The position numbers were made by a program, and so were the translations under genes. Shown here in pieces: positions 25,424-35,367 of a stretch of DNA of 64,000 nucleotides. Within the stretch, counting starts at the first letter, position 1; every line of letters begins with the position of its first letter. Source of the DNA: Pseudoalteromonas sp. EB27. GTDB lineage: Bacteria; Pseudomonadota; Gammaproteobacteria; Enterobacterales; Alteromonadaceae. Under the pieces are notes generated by a model, which was given only the letters and a program-made list of their open reading frames with translations, was not told the origin of the DNA and searched no databases. The stretch spans positions 1-64,000 of the forward strand of contig NZ_MTQD01000013.1 of NCBI RefSeq assembly GCF_001974875.1, read 5' to 3'.

Positions 25424-25584
25424 AATTGTCCCTTCGGCATTGCCTAAATGATAATAACTAATATTACCTTATACCCACGGTATTTAACACATGATCATCT
25501 TTACCTTAATTAATTAAGGCAATTGCTATGCTCGCAGTAATGGTTACGTTAAAATTGTGCGTCTTTTAAATTTCTTTGGTCGTT

Positions 25585-27603
25585 ATGAAACTCAATCCTA
25601 AACAAGATGAAGCCGTAAAATATATTAGTGGTCCCTGCTTAGTACTCGCGGGCGCAGGCTCTGGTAAAACCCGTGTTATTACTAATAAAATCGCTTATTT
25701 AGTGAAAAAATGTGAGTACAAAGCGCGAAATATAGCCGCTGTTACTTTTACCAATAAAGCAGCCAAAGAAATGCGTGAGAGAGTACTGCAAACGCTTGGT
25801 AAACAAGACGCTAAAGGTTTATGGGTATCAACGTTTCATACACTTGGTTTAGAAATAATAAAAAAAGAGTTAAGTACATTAGGGTTTAAACCCGGCTTTT
25901 CGTTATTTGATGATCAAGATACCAATCAGCTTCTTAGTGAACTCACCGAGGATGAGCTAAAAAAAGACAAGGACTTACTCAAACTACTTAAAATGGAAAT
26001 TGGTAGTTGGAAAAATGAATTAGTACTGCCAGAGCAAGCAATACGCGAAGCGCGTGATGCGCAAAAGGCATTGTTTGCACAGCTGTATGCTCGCTATCAA
26101 AATCAGCTACGTGCTTATAACGCACTGGATTTTGATGATTTAATTATGATCCCTACTTTGTTACTTACTAATAACGCCACGTCTCGTGAGCGCTGGCAGC
26201 AACGCTTTAAATACTTGCTGGTGGATGAGTATCAAGATACCAATACAAGCCAATATCAACTTGTTAAATTGCTAGTAGGCGAGCGTGCCCGTTTTACTGT
26301 GGTAGGTGATGACGATCAATCAATTTACTCATGGCGTGGTGCTCGCCCACAAAACTTAGTGTTATTAGGTAAAGACTACCCAGGGCTTAGACTTATAAAG
26401 CTTGAGCAAAACTATCGAAGTGCAGGACGAATACTAAAAGCGGCTAACATTTTAATTGCGAATAACCCACATGACATAGAAAAAAAGTTATTTAGTGAAC
26501 TAGGTTATGGTGAGCCGATTAAAGTAATAGGGTGCCGCGATGAAGAGCATGAATCTGAACGTGTGGTTGCTGAAATAATTTCACATAAGTTTATGAAGCG
26601 CACAAGCTATAAAGATTACGCTATTTTATATCGTGGTAATCATCAAGCACGTGGCTTTGAAAAATCTTTAATGAGTAACCGTATCCCTTATAAAATTAGT
26701 GGTGGTATGTCGTTTTTTGCTCGTTCAGAAATTAAAGATATTATGGCGTATTTACGTTTGCTAGTTAATCAAGATGATGACAATGCATTTTTACGTATTG
26801 TAAATACACCACGACGCGAAATAGGCACGGTCACACTTGAAAAGCTTGGAACGCTCGCTAACGAAAAGCACGCGAGCTTGTTTGCTACTTGTTTTGATAA
26901 CGATTTAGGTTATAGATTAAAAGGGCGTGGCTTTAATGCGCTTGCTGGGTTTGCACGCTGGGTTGTTGAGCTATCTGATAACGCAGTACGTGGTGATACG
27001 CTCGAAGCTGTTAAAGACTTAGTGCGTAACATTAATTACGAGGCATATTTGTACGAGTCGTCACCGAGCGCAAAAGCCGCTGAAATGCGTATGAAAAACG
27101 TATCTGAATTGTATCGCTGGATCACCGATATGTTGACAGGTGATGCCGACAACGAACCAATGACATTAGCTGAGGTTGTTAGCAAGCTAACCCTTCGGGA
27201 TATGCTAGAGCGCAACGAAGAAGAAGATGAAACCGATGCAGTGCACTTATCAACACTACATGCATCAAAGGGCCTAGAGTATCCGTACGTATTTATGGTG
27301 GGTATGGAAGAGGGCTTACTTCCGCATCAGGTAAGTATTGATGAAGATAACGTAGATGAAGAACGTCGGTTAGCTTATGTTGGTATTACTCGTGCACAGC
27401 AGGAGTTAACACTTACTTATGCAAAAATACGTCGTCAATTTGGTGAAACCTCACAAACTGAGTTAAGCCGATTTGTACAGGAATTACCGCAGGACGATCT
27501 CGCATTCGAAAACAAAAAAGCGCCAAATACGCAAGCAGAGCGAATGGAAAAAGGCCAAGCAAGAGTCGCTAACCTTCGTGCAATGTTTAAAAAGCCTGAG
27601 TAA
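25585..27603 (+). CDS. rep: ATP-dependent DNA helicase Rep
   Basis: 672 residues from the ATG at 25585 ([11 protein letters not shown], matching E. coli MRLNPGQQQAV; an upstream start at 25576 is in frame but extra). A 3'-5' superfamily 1A helicase that clears proteins ahead of replication forks. Helicase motifs: I AGAGSGKT, Ia [65 protein letters not shown]. Identity to E. coli Rep, not UvrD, is clear over the whole length. The stop codon lies in the loop of a small hairpin (27593-27614) shared with the converging GGDEF gene. Confidence 0.96.
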   Translation: MKLNPKQDEAVKYISGPCLVLAGAGSGKTRVITNKIAYLVKKCEYKARNIAAVTFTNKAAKEMRERVLQTLGKQDAKGLWVSTFHTLGLEIIKKELSTLGFKPGFSLFDDQDTNQLLSELTEDELKKDKDLLKLLKMEIGSWKNELVLPEQAIREARDAQKALFAQLYARYQNQLRAYNALDFDDLIMIPTLLLTNNATSRERWQQRFKYLLVDEYQDTNTSQYQLVKLLVGERARFTVVGDDDQSIYSWRGARPQNLVLLGKDYPGLRLIKLEQNYRSAGRILKAANILIANNPHDIEKKLFSELGYGEPIKVIGCRDEEHESERVVAEIISHKFMKRTSYKDYAILYRGNHQARGFEKSLMSNRIPYKISGGMSFFARSEIKDIMAYLRLLVNQDDDNAFLRIVNTPRREIGTVTLEKLGTLANEKHASLFATCFDNDLGYRLKGRGFNALAGFARWVVELSDNAVRGDTLEAVKDLVRNINYEAYLYESSPSAKAAEMRMKNVSELYRWITDMLTGDADNEPMTLAEVVSKLTLRDMLERNEEEDETDAVHLSTLHASKGLEYPYVFMVGMEEGLLPHQVSIDEDNVDEERRLAYVGITRAQQELTLTYAKIRRQFGETSQTELSRFVQELPQDDLAFENKKAPNTQAERMEKGQARVANLRAMFKKPE

Positions 27604-27618
27604 TACTTCAGGCTAATT
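27593..27618. terminator. Hairpin spanning the rep stop codon
   Basis: AGCCTGA (27593-27599) pairs with TCAGGCT (27608-27614); the rep TAA lies in the loop. It is followed by AATTTT. It separates two converging genes and may end one or both transcripts, but the T run is imperfect. Confidence 0.45.
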
Positions 27619-30183
27619 TTATAAAGACTGGGTTACTTGTATTTCAGGTAACTCAGAGCACACTAGAGCGTGTTGTTTTCCCACAAAAAATGCCAAACCG
27701 TGTTTGTCTAGTAAAGCTCTAAAATTGAGTATCGATGGTCCTTTAGCAATAACTTTCATTGCTTTTAGCTTCGTAATTGCTAGCACACCTTGTAGCTGAA
27801 AATCGTAACTTTCTTGTTGTAAAACACGTTTACTAAAGGTCGAGCTAAGTAACAGATAATCAAAGTTAATATCGGTTAGTAAATTCAGTTCGCATCTATC
27901 TTTAGCAAAATTGTTTAAACCAATCGAATAGCCTAGTTGCGGCAGCTTTTTGAGGTTTTCTATTTGTGTTGCACTTGCATGGCGAATCTCTTGCTCATCA
28001 AATAGCAAACAGAGCTGGCTATGTCCTTGTTGTTTATTTAGCGTATCTGTAAATAAAACAAATTCGTGCTCCTCAAGTAGTAAACCAGAACAAGGAACCA
28101 GCGCCATAGTTACATTTGCGGTAATTGCTTGTGCATAAGCGCGTTGTAATAACTGTAACTCTATCTCGAGGTGCTGTTCTTTATCTGATGCAAACTTTTT
28201 CAAAATATCAAAGCTAGTAAAGCCAAGTATTGGGTGTTCACCAAATGCTTCAAATAAAGATTCAGACTGATGCTGCTCATCAAGCGTAATTATTTCTGAG
28301 CCTCTAAAGCTCATAGGTAATATATCAAGGTGATGTTGTGCTTTTAGAGCCTGCGCAGGTATTGATTGTGTTAGTAACGGATGAAATAGCTCGTAGCGAT
28401 TTTTTCCTGAGTTTTTAGCGTGATACATTGCGGCATCAGCATCACGAATAATTTCATCCGTATGCATATAGCTTTTCTTTGAATAGGTTATCCCTATACT
28501 TGCACCACTTTGTAAATATTCCCCTTTAAGGCAAAAAGGCTTTTCCATTAAGTCGATAATGCGATTTGCAACATCTTCTGCTTGTTGAGGCTCAGTTAAA
28601 TGCGTTAATAAAATAACAAACTCATCGCCACCTAAGCGTGCTAGTAAATCGTGTTCGCGGATACATTGGGCGAATAACTCACTAACATTAATTAAAAACT
28701 GATCGCCAGCATGGTGGCCCAACTGGTCATTAATATCTTTAAATTTATCTAAATCGATAAATAAAACGGCAAAGTGATGCTCAGGAAAACGTTGATAATG
28801 TTGTAGCGTTTTTTCAAGCTGAGTTAAAAATAGGCTACGATTAGGTAAGCTAGTAAGTGAATCATGATGTGCATCATGATAAAGCTGTTGCTCTATTTTT
28901 TTACGCTCATCAATTTGCATTTGTAAGTGAAGATTAGTTTGGCGCAATTCTTTGGTTTTTTCGTTTACTCTAAATTCGAGTTCTTGGTGGCTTTTTGCAA
29001 TCGCTTGATTGGCTAGCTTTGCCTGCAAAACAGTTGCAATTTGATGTGATACAAAGGTAATTAACTCGCAATCATCTTGGCTGAAAATATGTTTATTATC
29101 GTAAGCTTGGCAAACAATAAGGCCGATAACACCTTGAGCGGTTTTAAGTGGAGCGCCTAGCCAACTGGTGGCCATTTGCTCTTTTTGTACAGGCTTGGCT
29201 CTTTGTACTACACCGCTTTCTATTAATTCTTTTGCCCTACATGGGTGTATTAGTTGCGTTTCTTCAGTGCTTATTACCAATTCACTATAACCTTTAGCAA
29301 AGCGTCTTGGTTGTGTATTTTCTTTAAATTCATCAACACAATAAGGAAAGCTTATCCAGCCAGACTCTTTATCATAAAGTGCAATATATAAGTTTTCTGC
29401 ATAGGTAATTGTTTTTATTATTTGATGTATCTTAAAGTAAGCATCATCAAGATTTTTAGCTTGCGTTGCTATTTCAGATATTTTGAACAGAATTTGTTGA
29501 CGTTGAAGTGCGCGTTTACGTTGCTCTATTTCAAGGTTTAATGCATCGTTACTTTGAGTGAGTGCTCGGGTGCGAATTTTTACTTCCGATTCAAGGAGCT
29601 CTCGTTTTTTTACACGCTCTATTGCAGTTGCTAAATAAAGCGACATAAACTCGAGTAATTGTATTTGTTGTGAACTATAACCTTGTTTTGTATCGTAACT
29701 TTGCGCTGCTAATACACCAATAATATTATGTTCTTGGTAAACAGGTACACCTACCCAATGCTCTGCTGGTGTGCCTAATGCTTTAAATAAGCCTTCGGTT
29801 GCAGCGTCTTGCATTTGCTTCTTTGTAAAGCATGTTGTTTTACCTTGCTTAAACACATAACCAGTTGCTCCTTCATCAAAGCTATTTGATTGATTAAGGG
29901 CAACAGCAATACCGTCTTTCTCATCTGAGAAGTAAGATAGCTCTAATGATTGACTGTGTTGATTTAATAGCACCACATAAAAGCTTTTACTCGGTACATA
30001 CTTTTGTAAAATATCGTGGATGGCAGGGTATAATAGAGTTAGCTCGGCAACAGTACTAGCTTGCTCTGATAATTGGATCAGCGCACTTTGTAAGTGATGT
30101 GATTGTTTGTATTTTTTTAGTAGCGCTTTAAGACGTTTATTTTGATACGCTAATTTACTCGATACAGGGTGTTTATCTTCCAA
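27619..30183 (-). CDS. GAF-GAF-GGDEF protein with degenerate EAL domain
   Basis: 854 residues, no membrane segment. In order: coiled start, GAF 1 (about 35-190), coiled linker, GAF 2 (about 225-390), coiled coil (400-435), GGDEF domain with intact G518-G519-D520-E521-F522 and an inhibitory RxxD site at 509-512, five residues before it, as in product-inhibited diguanylate cyclases. The last ~220 residues align with EAL domains but have lost the active site: the EAL motif is absent, DDFG reads NNFA, and the EGVE glutamate is Lys (AKGPS). It is thus likely an active, cytosolic, c-di-GMP synthase whose EAL domain no longer hydrolyses. Transcribed singly toward rep. Confidence 0.87.
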   Translation of the reverse strand: MEDKHPVSSKLAYQNKRLKALLKKYKQSHHLQSALIQLSEQASTVAELTLLYPAIHDILQKYVPSKSFYVVLLNQHSQSLELSYFSDEKDGIAVALNQSNSFDEGATGYVFKQGKTTCFTKKQMQDAATEGLFKALGTPAEHWVGVPVYQEHNIIGVLAAQSYDTKQGYSSQQIQLLEFMSLYLATAIERVKKRELLESEVKIRTRALTQSNDALNLEIEQRKRALQRQQILFKISEIATQAKNLDDAYFKIHQIIKTITYAENLYIALYDKESGWISFPYCVDEFKENTQPRRFAKGYSELVISTEETQLIHPCRAKELIESGVVQRAKPVQKEQMATSWLGAPLKTAQGVIGLIVCQAYDNKHIFSQDDCELITFVSHQIATVLQAKLANQAIAKSHQELEFRVNEKTKELRQTNLHLQMQIDERKKIEQQLYHDAHHDSLTSLPNRSLFLTQLEKTLQHYQRFPEHHFAVLFIDLDKFKDINDQLGHHAGDQFLINVSELFAQCIREHDLLARLGGDEFVILLTHLTEPQQAEDVANRIIDLMEKPFCLKGEYLQSGASIGITYSKKSYMHTDEIIRDADAAMYHAKNSGKNRYELFHPLLTQSIPAQALKAQHHLDILPMSFRGSEIITLDEQHQSESLFEAFGEHPILGFTSFDILKKFASDKEQHLEIELQLLQRAYAQAITANVTMALVPCSGLLLEEHEFVLFTDTLNKQQGHSQLCLLFDEQEIRHASATQIENLKKLPQLGYSIGLNNFAKDRCELNLLTDINFDYLLLSSTFSKRVLQQESYDFQLQGVLAITKLKAMKVIAKGPSILNFRALLDKHGLAFFVGKQHALVCSELPEIQVTQSL

Positions 30184-30300
30184 TGATCTAACCGGCTATT
30201 TTTATTGTATAGTTATTAGCCTTATACTTTCACTTTTAGCGCTTATCGTCAAGTTGATATTCGTACTACCATACTGGCTAGAAACACTATTTTAGGTATT

Positions 30301-30330
30301 AAAAAAGGCTTACCGAAGTAAACCTTTTTT
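30301..30330 (-). terminator. Terminator after cytochrome c5 gene
   Basis: AAAAAAGGCTTAC-CGAA-GTAAACCTTTTTT hairpin, 17 bases past the stop of the minus-strand cytochrome gene, ending in a T run on that strand. Confidence 0.8.
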
Positions 30331-30347
30331 GTGTATTTCAGCTGTAT

Positions 30348-30743
30348 TTACTTAGATGTCATGAAGTCGATAGCTGCGCTTATCTCATCATCAGAACAAT
30401 CCATACAGGTGCCTTTTGGAGGCATAGCATTAAAGCCATTTAGTGCATGTTCAAGTAAAGTGTCTTTACCTTTAGCTATACGTGGAGCCCAATCGTCAGG
30501 CGATTTAGGCGCGCCTAGTGCACCAGTACCGTGACATGCAAAACATGCACCTTGATACACTTGCTCACCAGAACGAGGACCAGTAGGCGCAGCTGCTACA
30601 GCAGCTTTGTCGCCTTCAAGGTATACAGCACCAACCGGCGCGAGACGTGCTTTAATTGCATCTTCAGTCATAGAGTTATCATATGGCTGTGCGTATGCTG
30701 TGGTTGCTAGCATTAATAATGCTGCAGCTGTTAATTTTTTCAT
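30348..30743 (-). CDS. Cytochrome c5 family protein
   Basis: 131 residues with a signal peptide (MKKLTAAALLMLATTAYA, cleavage about residue 18), then a single c-type haem site CFACHGTGALGAPK near 67-71 and a distal Met in FNAMPPKG. The later CMDCSDDEI pair of cysteines is typical of cytochrome c5. It is a small periplasmic electron carrier. It has its own terminator and is flanked by a short palindrome upstream (30769). Confidence 0.9.
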   Translation of the reverse strand: MKKLTAAALLMLATTAYAQPYDNSMTEDAIKARLAPVGAVYLEGDKAAVAAAPTGPRSGEQVYQGACFACHGTGALGAPKSPDDWAPRIAKGKDTLLEHALNGFNAMPPKGTCMDCSDDEISAAIDFMTSK

Positions 30744-30768
30744 TTTGCCTTGCTCACTTCGATTTGAA

Positions 30769-30782
30769 CGTGATCAATCACG
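30769..30782 (-). promoter_or_regulatory. Palindrome upstream of cytochrome c5 gene
   Basis: CGTGAT-CA-ATCACG, a perfect inverted repeat with two-base centre, 26 bases before the start codon. The position fits an operator near the transcription start. The regulator is unknown; it is not a good FNR or Crp site. Confidence 0.35.
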
Positions 30783-30969
30783 ATTAAAGATGACGGAAAT
30801 TAAACCGATTATAACTCTCTGAGCCAATTTATAAAATGCTAAGAGGCGTTTTTATTAATAAAACTGACTACTTTTTGCGTTAACGCAATAAAATTTAATT
30901 ATTTACTGTTTTTCGTTAAGCAATTTAATAATTGCAAACAGTCATACAATTAACTTTTAGATCCTAAGA

Positions 30970-31617
30970 TCAATTTATTGATAATACGCTACTAACGAGT
31001 TTTTCGATCCCTGCATCGGCTTCAAGAATTGATTGCGCAAGCATATAAGCAGGGGTGGTAACTAGCTTATTTGGCTGATCAATAACAACATCATCTACTG
31101 CACAATTTATATGTTTAGCGCCTAATGTGCTTAGCGCTTGTGCTGTCTCTGCATCGTTACCGATAGTAAGTACAGCGTTATCGTAAATAAATGGGATCAA
31201 AGCGGGTGCAATACACATATAACCAGCAGGCTTATTTTCTTTTGCAAATGATTTACAAGCATTAAGTACGTCTTTATTAATATTTGCTTTTACGCCTTTA
31301 ATTGCAAAGTCACATAAGTTTTTTGCAGCGCCAAAACCGCCAGGTACAATTAATGCGTCAAACTGAGTTACATCTAGTTCAAGCAGCGATTTAATGTCAC
31401 CCCGTGCAATACGAGCCGCTTCTGTTAATACATTACGTTTATCAGGCATTACTTCGCCCGTTAAATAGTTAATGGTATGAAGTTGTTCAATATCCGGTGC
31501 AAAACACTGATAAGTTGCGCCATTTTTGGCTATATGTAATAAAGTTAAAATTGCTTCATTAATTTCACTACCATCGTACACACCACATCCTGCTAATATT
31601 ACCGCTACGTTTTTCAT
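30970..31617 (-). CDS. elbB: ElbB, DJ-1/PfpI-like glyoxalase
   Basis: 215 residues matching ElbB (217 aa in E. coli): VAVILAGCGVYDGSEINEA at the start, IVPGGFGAAKNLCDFA, and the nucleophile elbow GYMCIAPALI with the conserved Cys. It belongs to the DJ-1/PfpI superfamily; the E. coli protein has been linked to isoprenoid formation and has weak glyoxalase III activity. Monocistronic, divergent from polA across a 500-bp gap. Confidence 0.9.
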   Translation of the reverse strand: MKNVAVILAGCGVYDGSEINEAILTLLHIAKNGATYQCFAPDIEQLHTINYLTGEVMPDKRNVLTEAARIARGDIKSLLELDVTQFDALIVPGGFGAAKNLCDFAIKGVKANINKDVLNACKSFAKENKPAGYMCIAPALIPFIYDNAVLTIGNDAETAQALSTLGAKHINCAVDDVVIDQPNKLVTTPAYMLAQSILEADAGIEKLVSSVLSIN

Positions 31618-32141
31618 GCTTTTGTGCCCCTAAAGTCTTTTTTATAAGTCGATCGGATGAAGTCTAACATGCTCAAAATTTCTCGCGAAAATAAATTTCT
31701 AGTTCAAAAATCATTCTCTATGCAAGTTGTTTTGCGGTTTATGCCATTTGCGATCACTTTGCCTTTAAAAAAATTATAAAGGATCGCTATGATCTTCGAT
31801 CCATTGTGCTAGAATACTCCTCCGGTTATTTAAATGGACGCGAATAATCAAAGTGAATAACAACACAAGCAGTCGTTAGAAAACCTTTTTCCACATTGGT
31901 TTAAAATAATAAAAAAAGAACCTCGTATTATCTTTTTTAAATTAAAACATACAGTTAAAGTATTTTCTAGGCATTTTACAATGCTTTGGAAGGATAGCTC
32001 GTGGCTGTTATCTACACACTTATCCACAGCTTGCTATAGTTTTAATAACACGATAAGCAGTAATTCACAGTCGTTTTATTTACTACCTTATGGCATGCTT
32101 ATAATTACCTTAATTTTTTGCATTTAGGATCCAAATTCACC
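31618..32141. promoter_or_regulatory. elbB-polA intergenic region with DnaA-box-like sites
   Basis: A 524-bp gap without a gene. It holds three sequences like DnaA boxes: TTATCCACA (32020-32028, exact consensus), TTATCTACA (32008-32016, one change) and TTTTCCACA (31887-31895, one change), all in the same orientation toward polA. It also has four GATC sites within about 50 bp (31752-31801), two of them in a GGATCG/CGATCC inverted repeat (31781-31802). These may bear on cell-cycle control of polA but no experiment is implied. Confidence 0.5.
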
Positions 32142-34877
32142 ATGGCTCAGATCCCCGAAAACCCACTTATTTTAGTTGATGGCTCGTCATATTTATTTCG
32201 TGCTTATCATTCTCCGCCGCATTTAACTAATTCTAAAGGTGAAGCTACGGGCGCTATTTATGGCGTGATCAACATGCTTAAAAGCTTGATCAGACAATAT
32301 GATCCCTCACATATGGTGGTTATATTTGATGCTAAAGGTAAAACGTTCCGTAACGATATGTATAGCGAATATAAGGCAAATCGTCCCCCTATGCCGGATG
32401 ACTTACGCACTCAAATAGCACCTATACACAGTATTATTAAAGCGATGGGCTTTCCGCTAATTAGTATTGAAGGCGTTGAAGCTGATGATGTTATTGGTAC
32501 ATTTGCACGTATAGCATCAGAGCAAAAAAGACATGTCTTAGTCTCTACTGGAGACAAAGACATGGCACAGCTTGTTAATGAACACGTTACGCTAATAAAC
32601 ACGATGACCGACAGTATTTCAGATCCCGTTACTGTGGTTGAAAAATTTGGTGTAGGCCCTGAACTTATTATCGATTACTTAGCATTAATGGGTGATAAGG
32701 TCGATAACATTCCCGGTGTTGAAGGTTGTGGACCTAAAACTGCGGTTAAATGGTTAGAAAAATATGGCTCTCTTCAAGGTGTGATGGATCATGCCAGTGA
32801 GATTAAAGGTAAAATAGGTGAAAAGTTAGCAATTGCGCTTGATCATCTTCCTTTGAGCTACGAACTTGCGACAATTAAGTGCGATGTTGAAGTGGAATCT
32901 GACCTTGATACATTCAAACTTCAAGAGCCTAACAAAGACGAATTAATTGCATTATATGGTGAGTGCGAATTCCGTCGTTGGTTAGCTGAGTTACTTGATA
33001 ACCCTAAAGATGCAGAAACACACCTAGCGGTACCTACCGAAGCGACTGAATTACCAAAAGTAGAAGACGCTCATTACGAAACTATTTTAACTGAGGCGCA
33101 ATTTGGTACGCTAATAGAGCAATTAAATAGTGCTGAGTTATTTGCATTTGATACTGAAACAACCAGCCTTGATTACATGAAAGCGCAATTGGTGGGTATG
33201 AGCTTTGCCGTAAAAGCGGGTGAAGCTGTGTATTTACCTATAGCGCATGACTACCCGGGTGCGCCTGAACAATTAAGCCTTGAATTTGTAATGCAAAAGC
33301 TGGGTCCAATTTTAGCAGATGAAAATAAAGCAAAAGTAGGGCAAAACCTCAAATATGACAAAAGCGTATTAGCGAATGCAGGCTTTGCGCTAAATGGTAT
33401 TAAGTTTGACACCATGCTTGAGTCGTATGTATTTAATAGTGTAGGCACGCGTCACGATATGGACTCGTTAGCACTTAAATACCTAGGTCATAAAAATATT
33501 AGCTTTGAAGATATTGCTGGAAAAGGCAAAAAGCAACTTACCTTTAACCAAATTGAACTTGAAAAAGCAGCGCCTTACGCCGCAGAAGATGCCGATATTA
33601 CTTTGCGTTTACACGAAGTGCTTTGGCCAAAAATTGAAGCTGATGAAAAGCTAAAATCGGTATTTGAAGATATAGAAATGCCGCTAGTTAGTGTGATTTC
33701 TGATATTGAACGCACCGGTGTTGCGATAGATAGCAATATGCTTGCAGCGCATAGCCAGCGCTTAGGTGAGCGTTTAATTGAGCTTGAAAAAGAGGCGTTT
33801 GAAATAGCTGGCGAACCATTTAATTTAAGTTCTCCAAAACAACTACAAGTATTGTTGTTTGAAAAGCTTGGGTTACCTATTATTAAAAAAACACCTAAAG
33901 GTGCACCTTCTACCGCAGAAGAAGTACTGCAGGAGCTTGCTCATGATTATCCGCTACCTAAAGTAATTATAGAGCACCGTGGTTTATCAAAGCTTAAATC
34001 AACTTACACCGATAAATTACCATTAATGGTCAATGAGAAAACCCAGCGTGTACATACGTCTTATCATCAGGCAATTACAGCTACGGGACGCTTGAGTTCA
34101 ACTGATCCTAATTTACAAAATATTCCTATTCGTTCAGAAGAAGGGCGTCGTATTCGTGAAGCGTTTATAGCTGCAGATGGTTATAAAATTGTCGCTGCCG
34201 ATTACAGTCAAATTGAGCTGCGTATTATGGCGCATCTTTCACAAGACAAAGGTCTATTAAATGCATTTGCTAACGGCTTAGATGTACATAGTGCAACTGC
34301 CGCTGAAGTATTTGGTGTAGAGCTTGATGATGTAACTACCGATATGCGCCGTAAGGCGAAAGCAGTTAACTTTGGCTTAATTTACGGTATGTCGGCATTT
34401 GGTTTAGCACGTCAATTAGATGTACCACGCCATGAAGCGCAGCATTATATAGATAAATATTTTGAGCGTTTTCCTGGTGTATTAGAGTACATGGAAACAA
34501 CACGCGAAAAAGCAGCTGAAAATGGCTACGTTGAAACTATTTTTGGACGACGTTTACATTTACCAGAAATAAACGCACGTAATGGGGCGCGCAGGAAAGG
34601 AGCCGAACGTGCTGCTATAAACGCACCAATGCAAGGTACTGCCGCCGATATTATTAAAAAAGCAATGCTGAGCGTTAACCGTTGGGTACACGAACAAGCA
34701 CCAAATACAATTAAACTACTTATGCAAGTACACGATGAATTGGTATTTGAAATTAAAACAGACTGCGCAGAACAATACACAAAACATATTTGCGAACTGA
34801 TGTCGCAAGCTGCTGCGCTAGATGTACCACTTATAGTTGAAGCCGATGAAGGTGACAACTGGGAACAAGCCCATTAA
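32142..34877 (+). CDS. polA: DNA polymerase I
   Basis: 911 residues from the ATG at 32142 (MAQIPENPLILVDGSSYLFRAYH; an in-frame TTG at 32118 is rejected by alignment). Three domains: 5'-3' exonuclease (1-290), 3'-5' proofreading exonuclease with intact FDTETTSLDYM, QNLKYD and YAAEDAD (about 320-515), and family A polymerase with motif A DYSQIELR, motif B RRKAKAVNFGLIYG and motif C VHDELVFE. All catalytic residues for the three activities are visible. It fills repair gaps and removes Okazaki primers. A terminator follows at 34900. Confidence 0.97.
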   Translation: MAQIPENPLILVDGSSYLFRAYHSPPHLTNSKGEATGAIYGVINMLKSLIRQYDPSHMVVIFDAKGKTFRNDMYSEYKANRPPMPDDLRTQIAPIHSIIKAMGFPLISIEGVEADDVIGTFARIASEQKRHVLVSTGDKDMAQLVNEHVTLINTMTDSISDPVTVVEKFGVGPELIIDYLALMGDKVDNIPGVEGCGPKTAVKWLEKYGSLQGVMDHASEIKGKIGEKLAIALDHLPLSYELATIKCDVEVESDLDTFKLQEPNKDELIALYGECEFRRWLAELLDNPKDAETHLAVPTEATELPKVEDAHYETILTEAQFGTLIEQLNSAELFAFDTETTSLDYMKAQLVGMSFAVKAGEAVYLPIAHDYPGAPEQLSLEFVMQKLGPILADENKAKVGQNLKYDKSVLANAGFALNGIKFDTMLESYVFNSVGTRHDMDSLALKYLGHKNISFEDIAGKGKKQLTFNQIELEKAAPYAAEDADITLRLHEVLWPKIEADEKLKSVFEDIEMPLVSVISDIERTGVAIDSNMLAAHSQRLGERLIELEKEAFEIAGEPFNLSSPKQLQVLLFEKLGLPIIKKTPKGAPSTAEEVLQELAHDYPLPKVIIEHRGLSKLKSTYTDKLPLMVNEKTQRVHTSYHQAITATGRLSSTDPNLQNIPIRSEEGRRIREAFIAADGYKIVAADYSQIELRIMAHLSQDKGLLNAFANGLDVHSATAAEVFGVELDDVTTDMRRKAKAVNFGLIYGMSAFGLARQLDVPRHEAQHYIDKYFERFPGVLEYMETTREKAAENGYVETIFGRRLHLPEINARNGARRKGAERAAINAPMQGTAADIIKKAMLSVNRWVHEQAPNTIKLLMQVHDELVFEIKTDCAEQYTKHICELMSQAAALDVPLIVEADEGDNWEQAH

Positions 34878-34899
34878 TGCAGTTTAAGCATTTTAATTA

Positions 34900-34922
34900 A
34901 AGCGCCTTTTGGCGCTTTTTTT
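34900..34922 (+). terminator. Terminator after polA
   Basis: AAGCGCC-TTTT-GGCGCTT hairpin followed by a T run, 22 bases past the polA stop. Confidence 0.88.
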
Positions 34923-35095
34923 ATGTTTAATAAAAATGGCGAATAACAGCGGTTCATTCAGGTATATGCAAGCTTTAGTTAAAATAAGGTTAATTTAAGC
35001 AACTATTTGTATTAAATAGTTATATGTTCGTCAATTCGAGCTGTTTTACAGGAATATGATTGTATTTTAATGCGTGCTTTTGTTAAAGTCCCGCC

Positions 35096-35210
35096 TGTCC
35101 TATCCTGTAGGACATCCTGTTGATGATGCATCTGAAAGGGTGCAACAAATTGATAGCTTCTCCCCAGTTTGCTATACCGGCCTACCAACTTGTTTGGTGG
35201 GCCGTTTTTT
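35096..35210 (+). ncRNA. Candidate small RNA at the Spot 42 locus
   Basis: A non-coding interval ending in a near-perfect Rho-independent terminator: an 11-pair stem (35178-35188 with 35194-35204, one G-U) and T6. A second hairpin, TGTCCTA-TCCTG-TAGGACA, lies at 35096-35114. Upstream, TAAAGT at 35084-35089 could be a -10 giving a start near 35096 and a transcript of about 115 nt. In E. coli the sRNA Spot 42 (spf, 109 nt) lies between polA and engB; here polA is directly upstream and engB follows after two genes. I cannot align it convincingly with Spot 42, so identity is open. The 5' end is inferred, the terminator observed. Confidence 0.55.
35178..35210 (+). terminator. Strong orphan terminator
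   Basis: CGGCCTACCAA-CTTGT-TTGGTGGGCCG then TTTTTT. No protein gene ends just upstream (polA has its own terminator 280 bp earlier), so it must end another transcript, taken here as the candidate sRNA. Confidence 0.88.
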
Positions 35211-35367
35211 GTTTTACGCCTGAAAATCCTATTTAATTAATTCTTTATTGCGCCATACCAATTGTATTATTCATTCGTCATTTCGAGGTGGTTTGGGTAC
35301 ATCGCAGGTGATACCATCGAAGCGATATTATTTTTATTCTTTTCATTTTATTACTAAGGAGTGCGTT

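Noticed and set aside
35096..35210. Direct assignment of the polA-downstream RNA as Spot 42
   Set aside because: Position and length agree, but the E. coli Spot 42 sequence cannot be aligned by eye beyond a few bases, so it is left unnamed.
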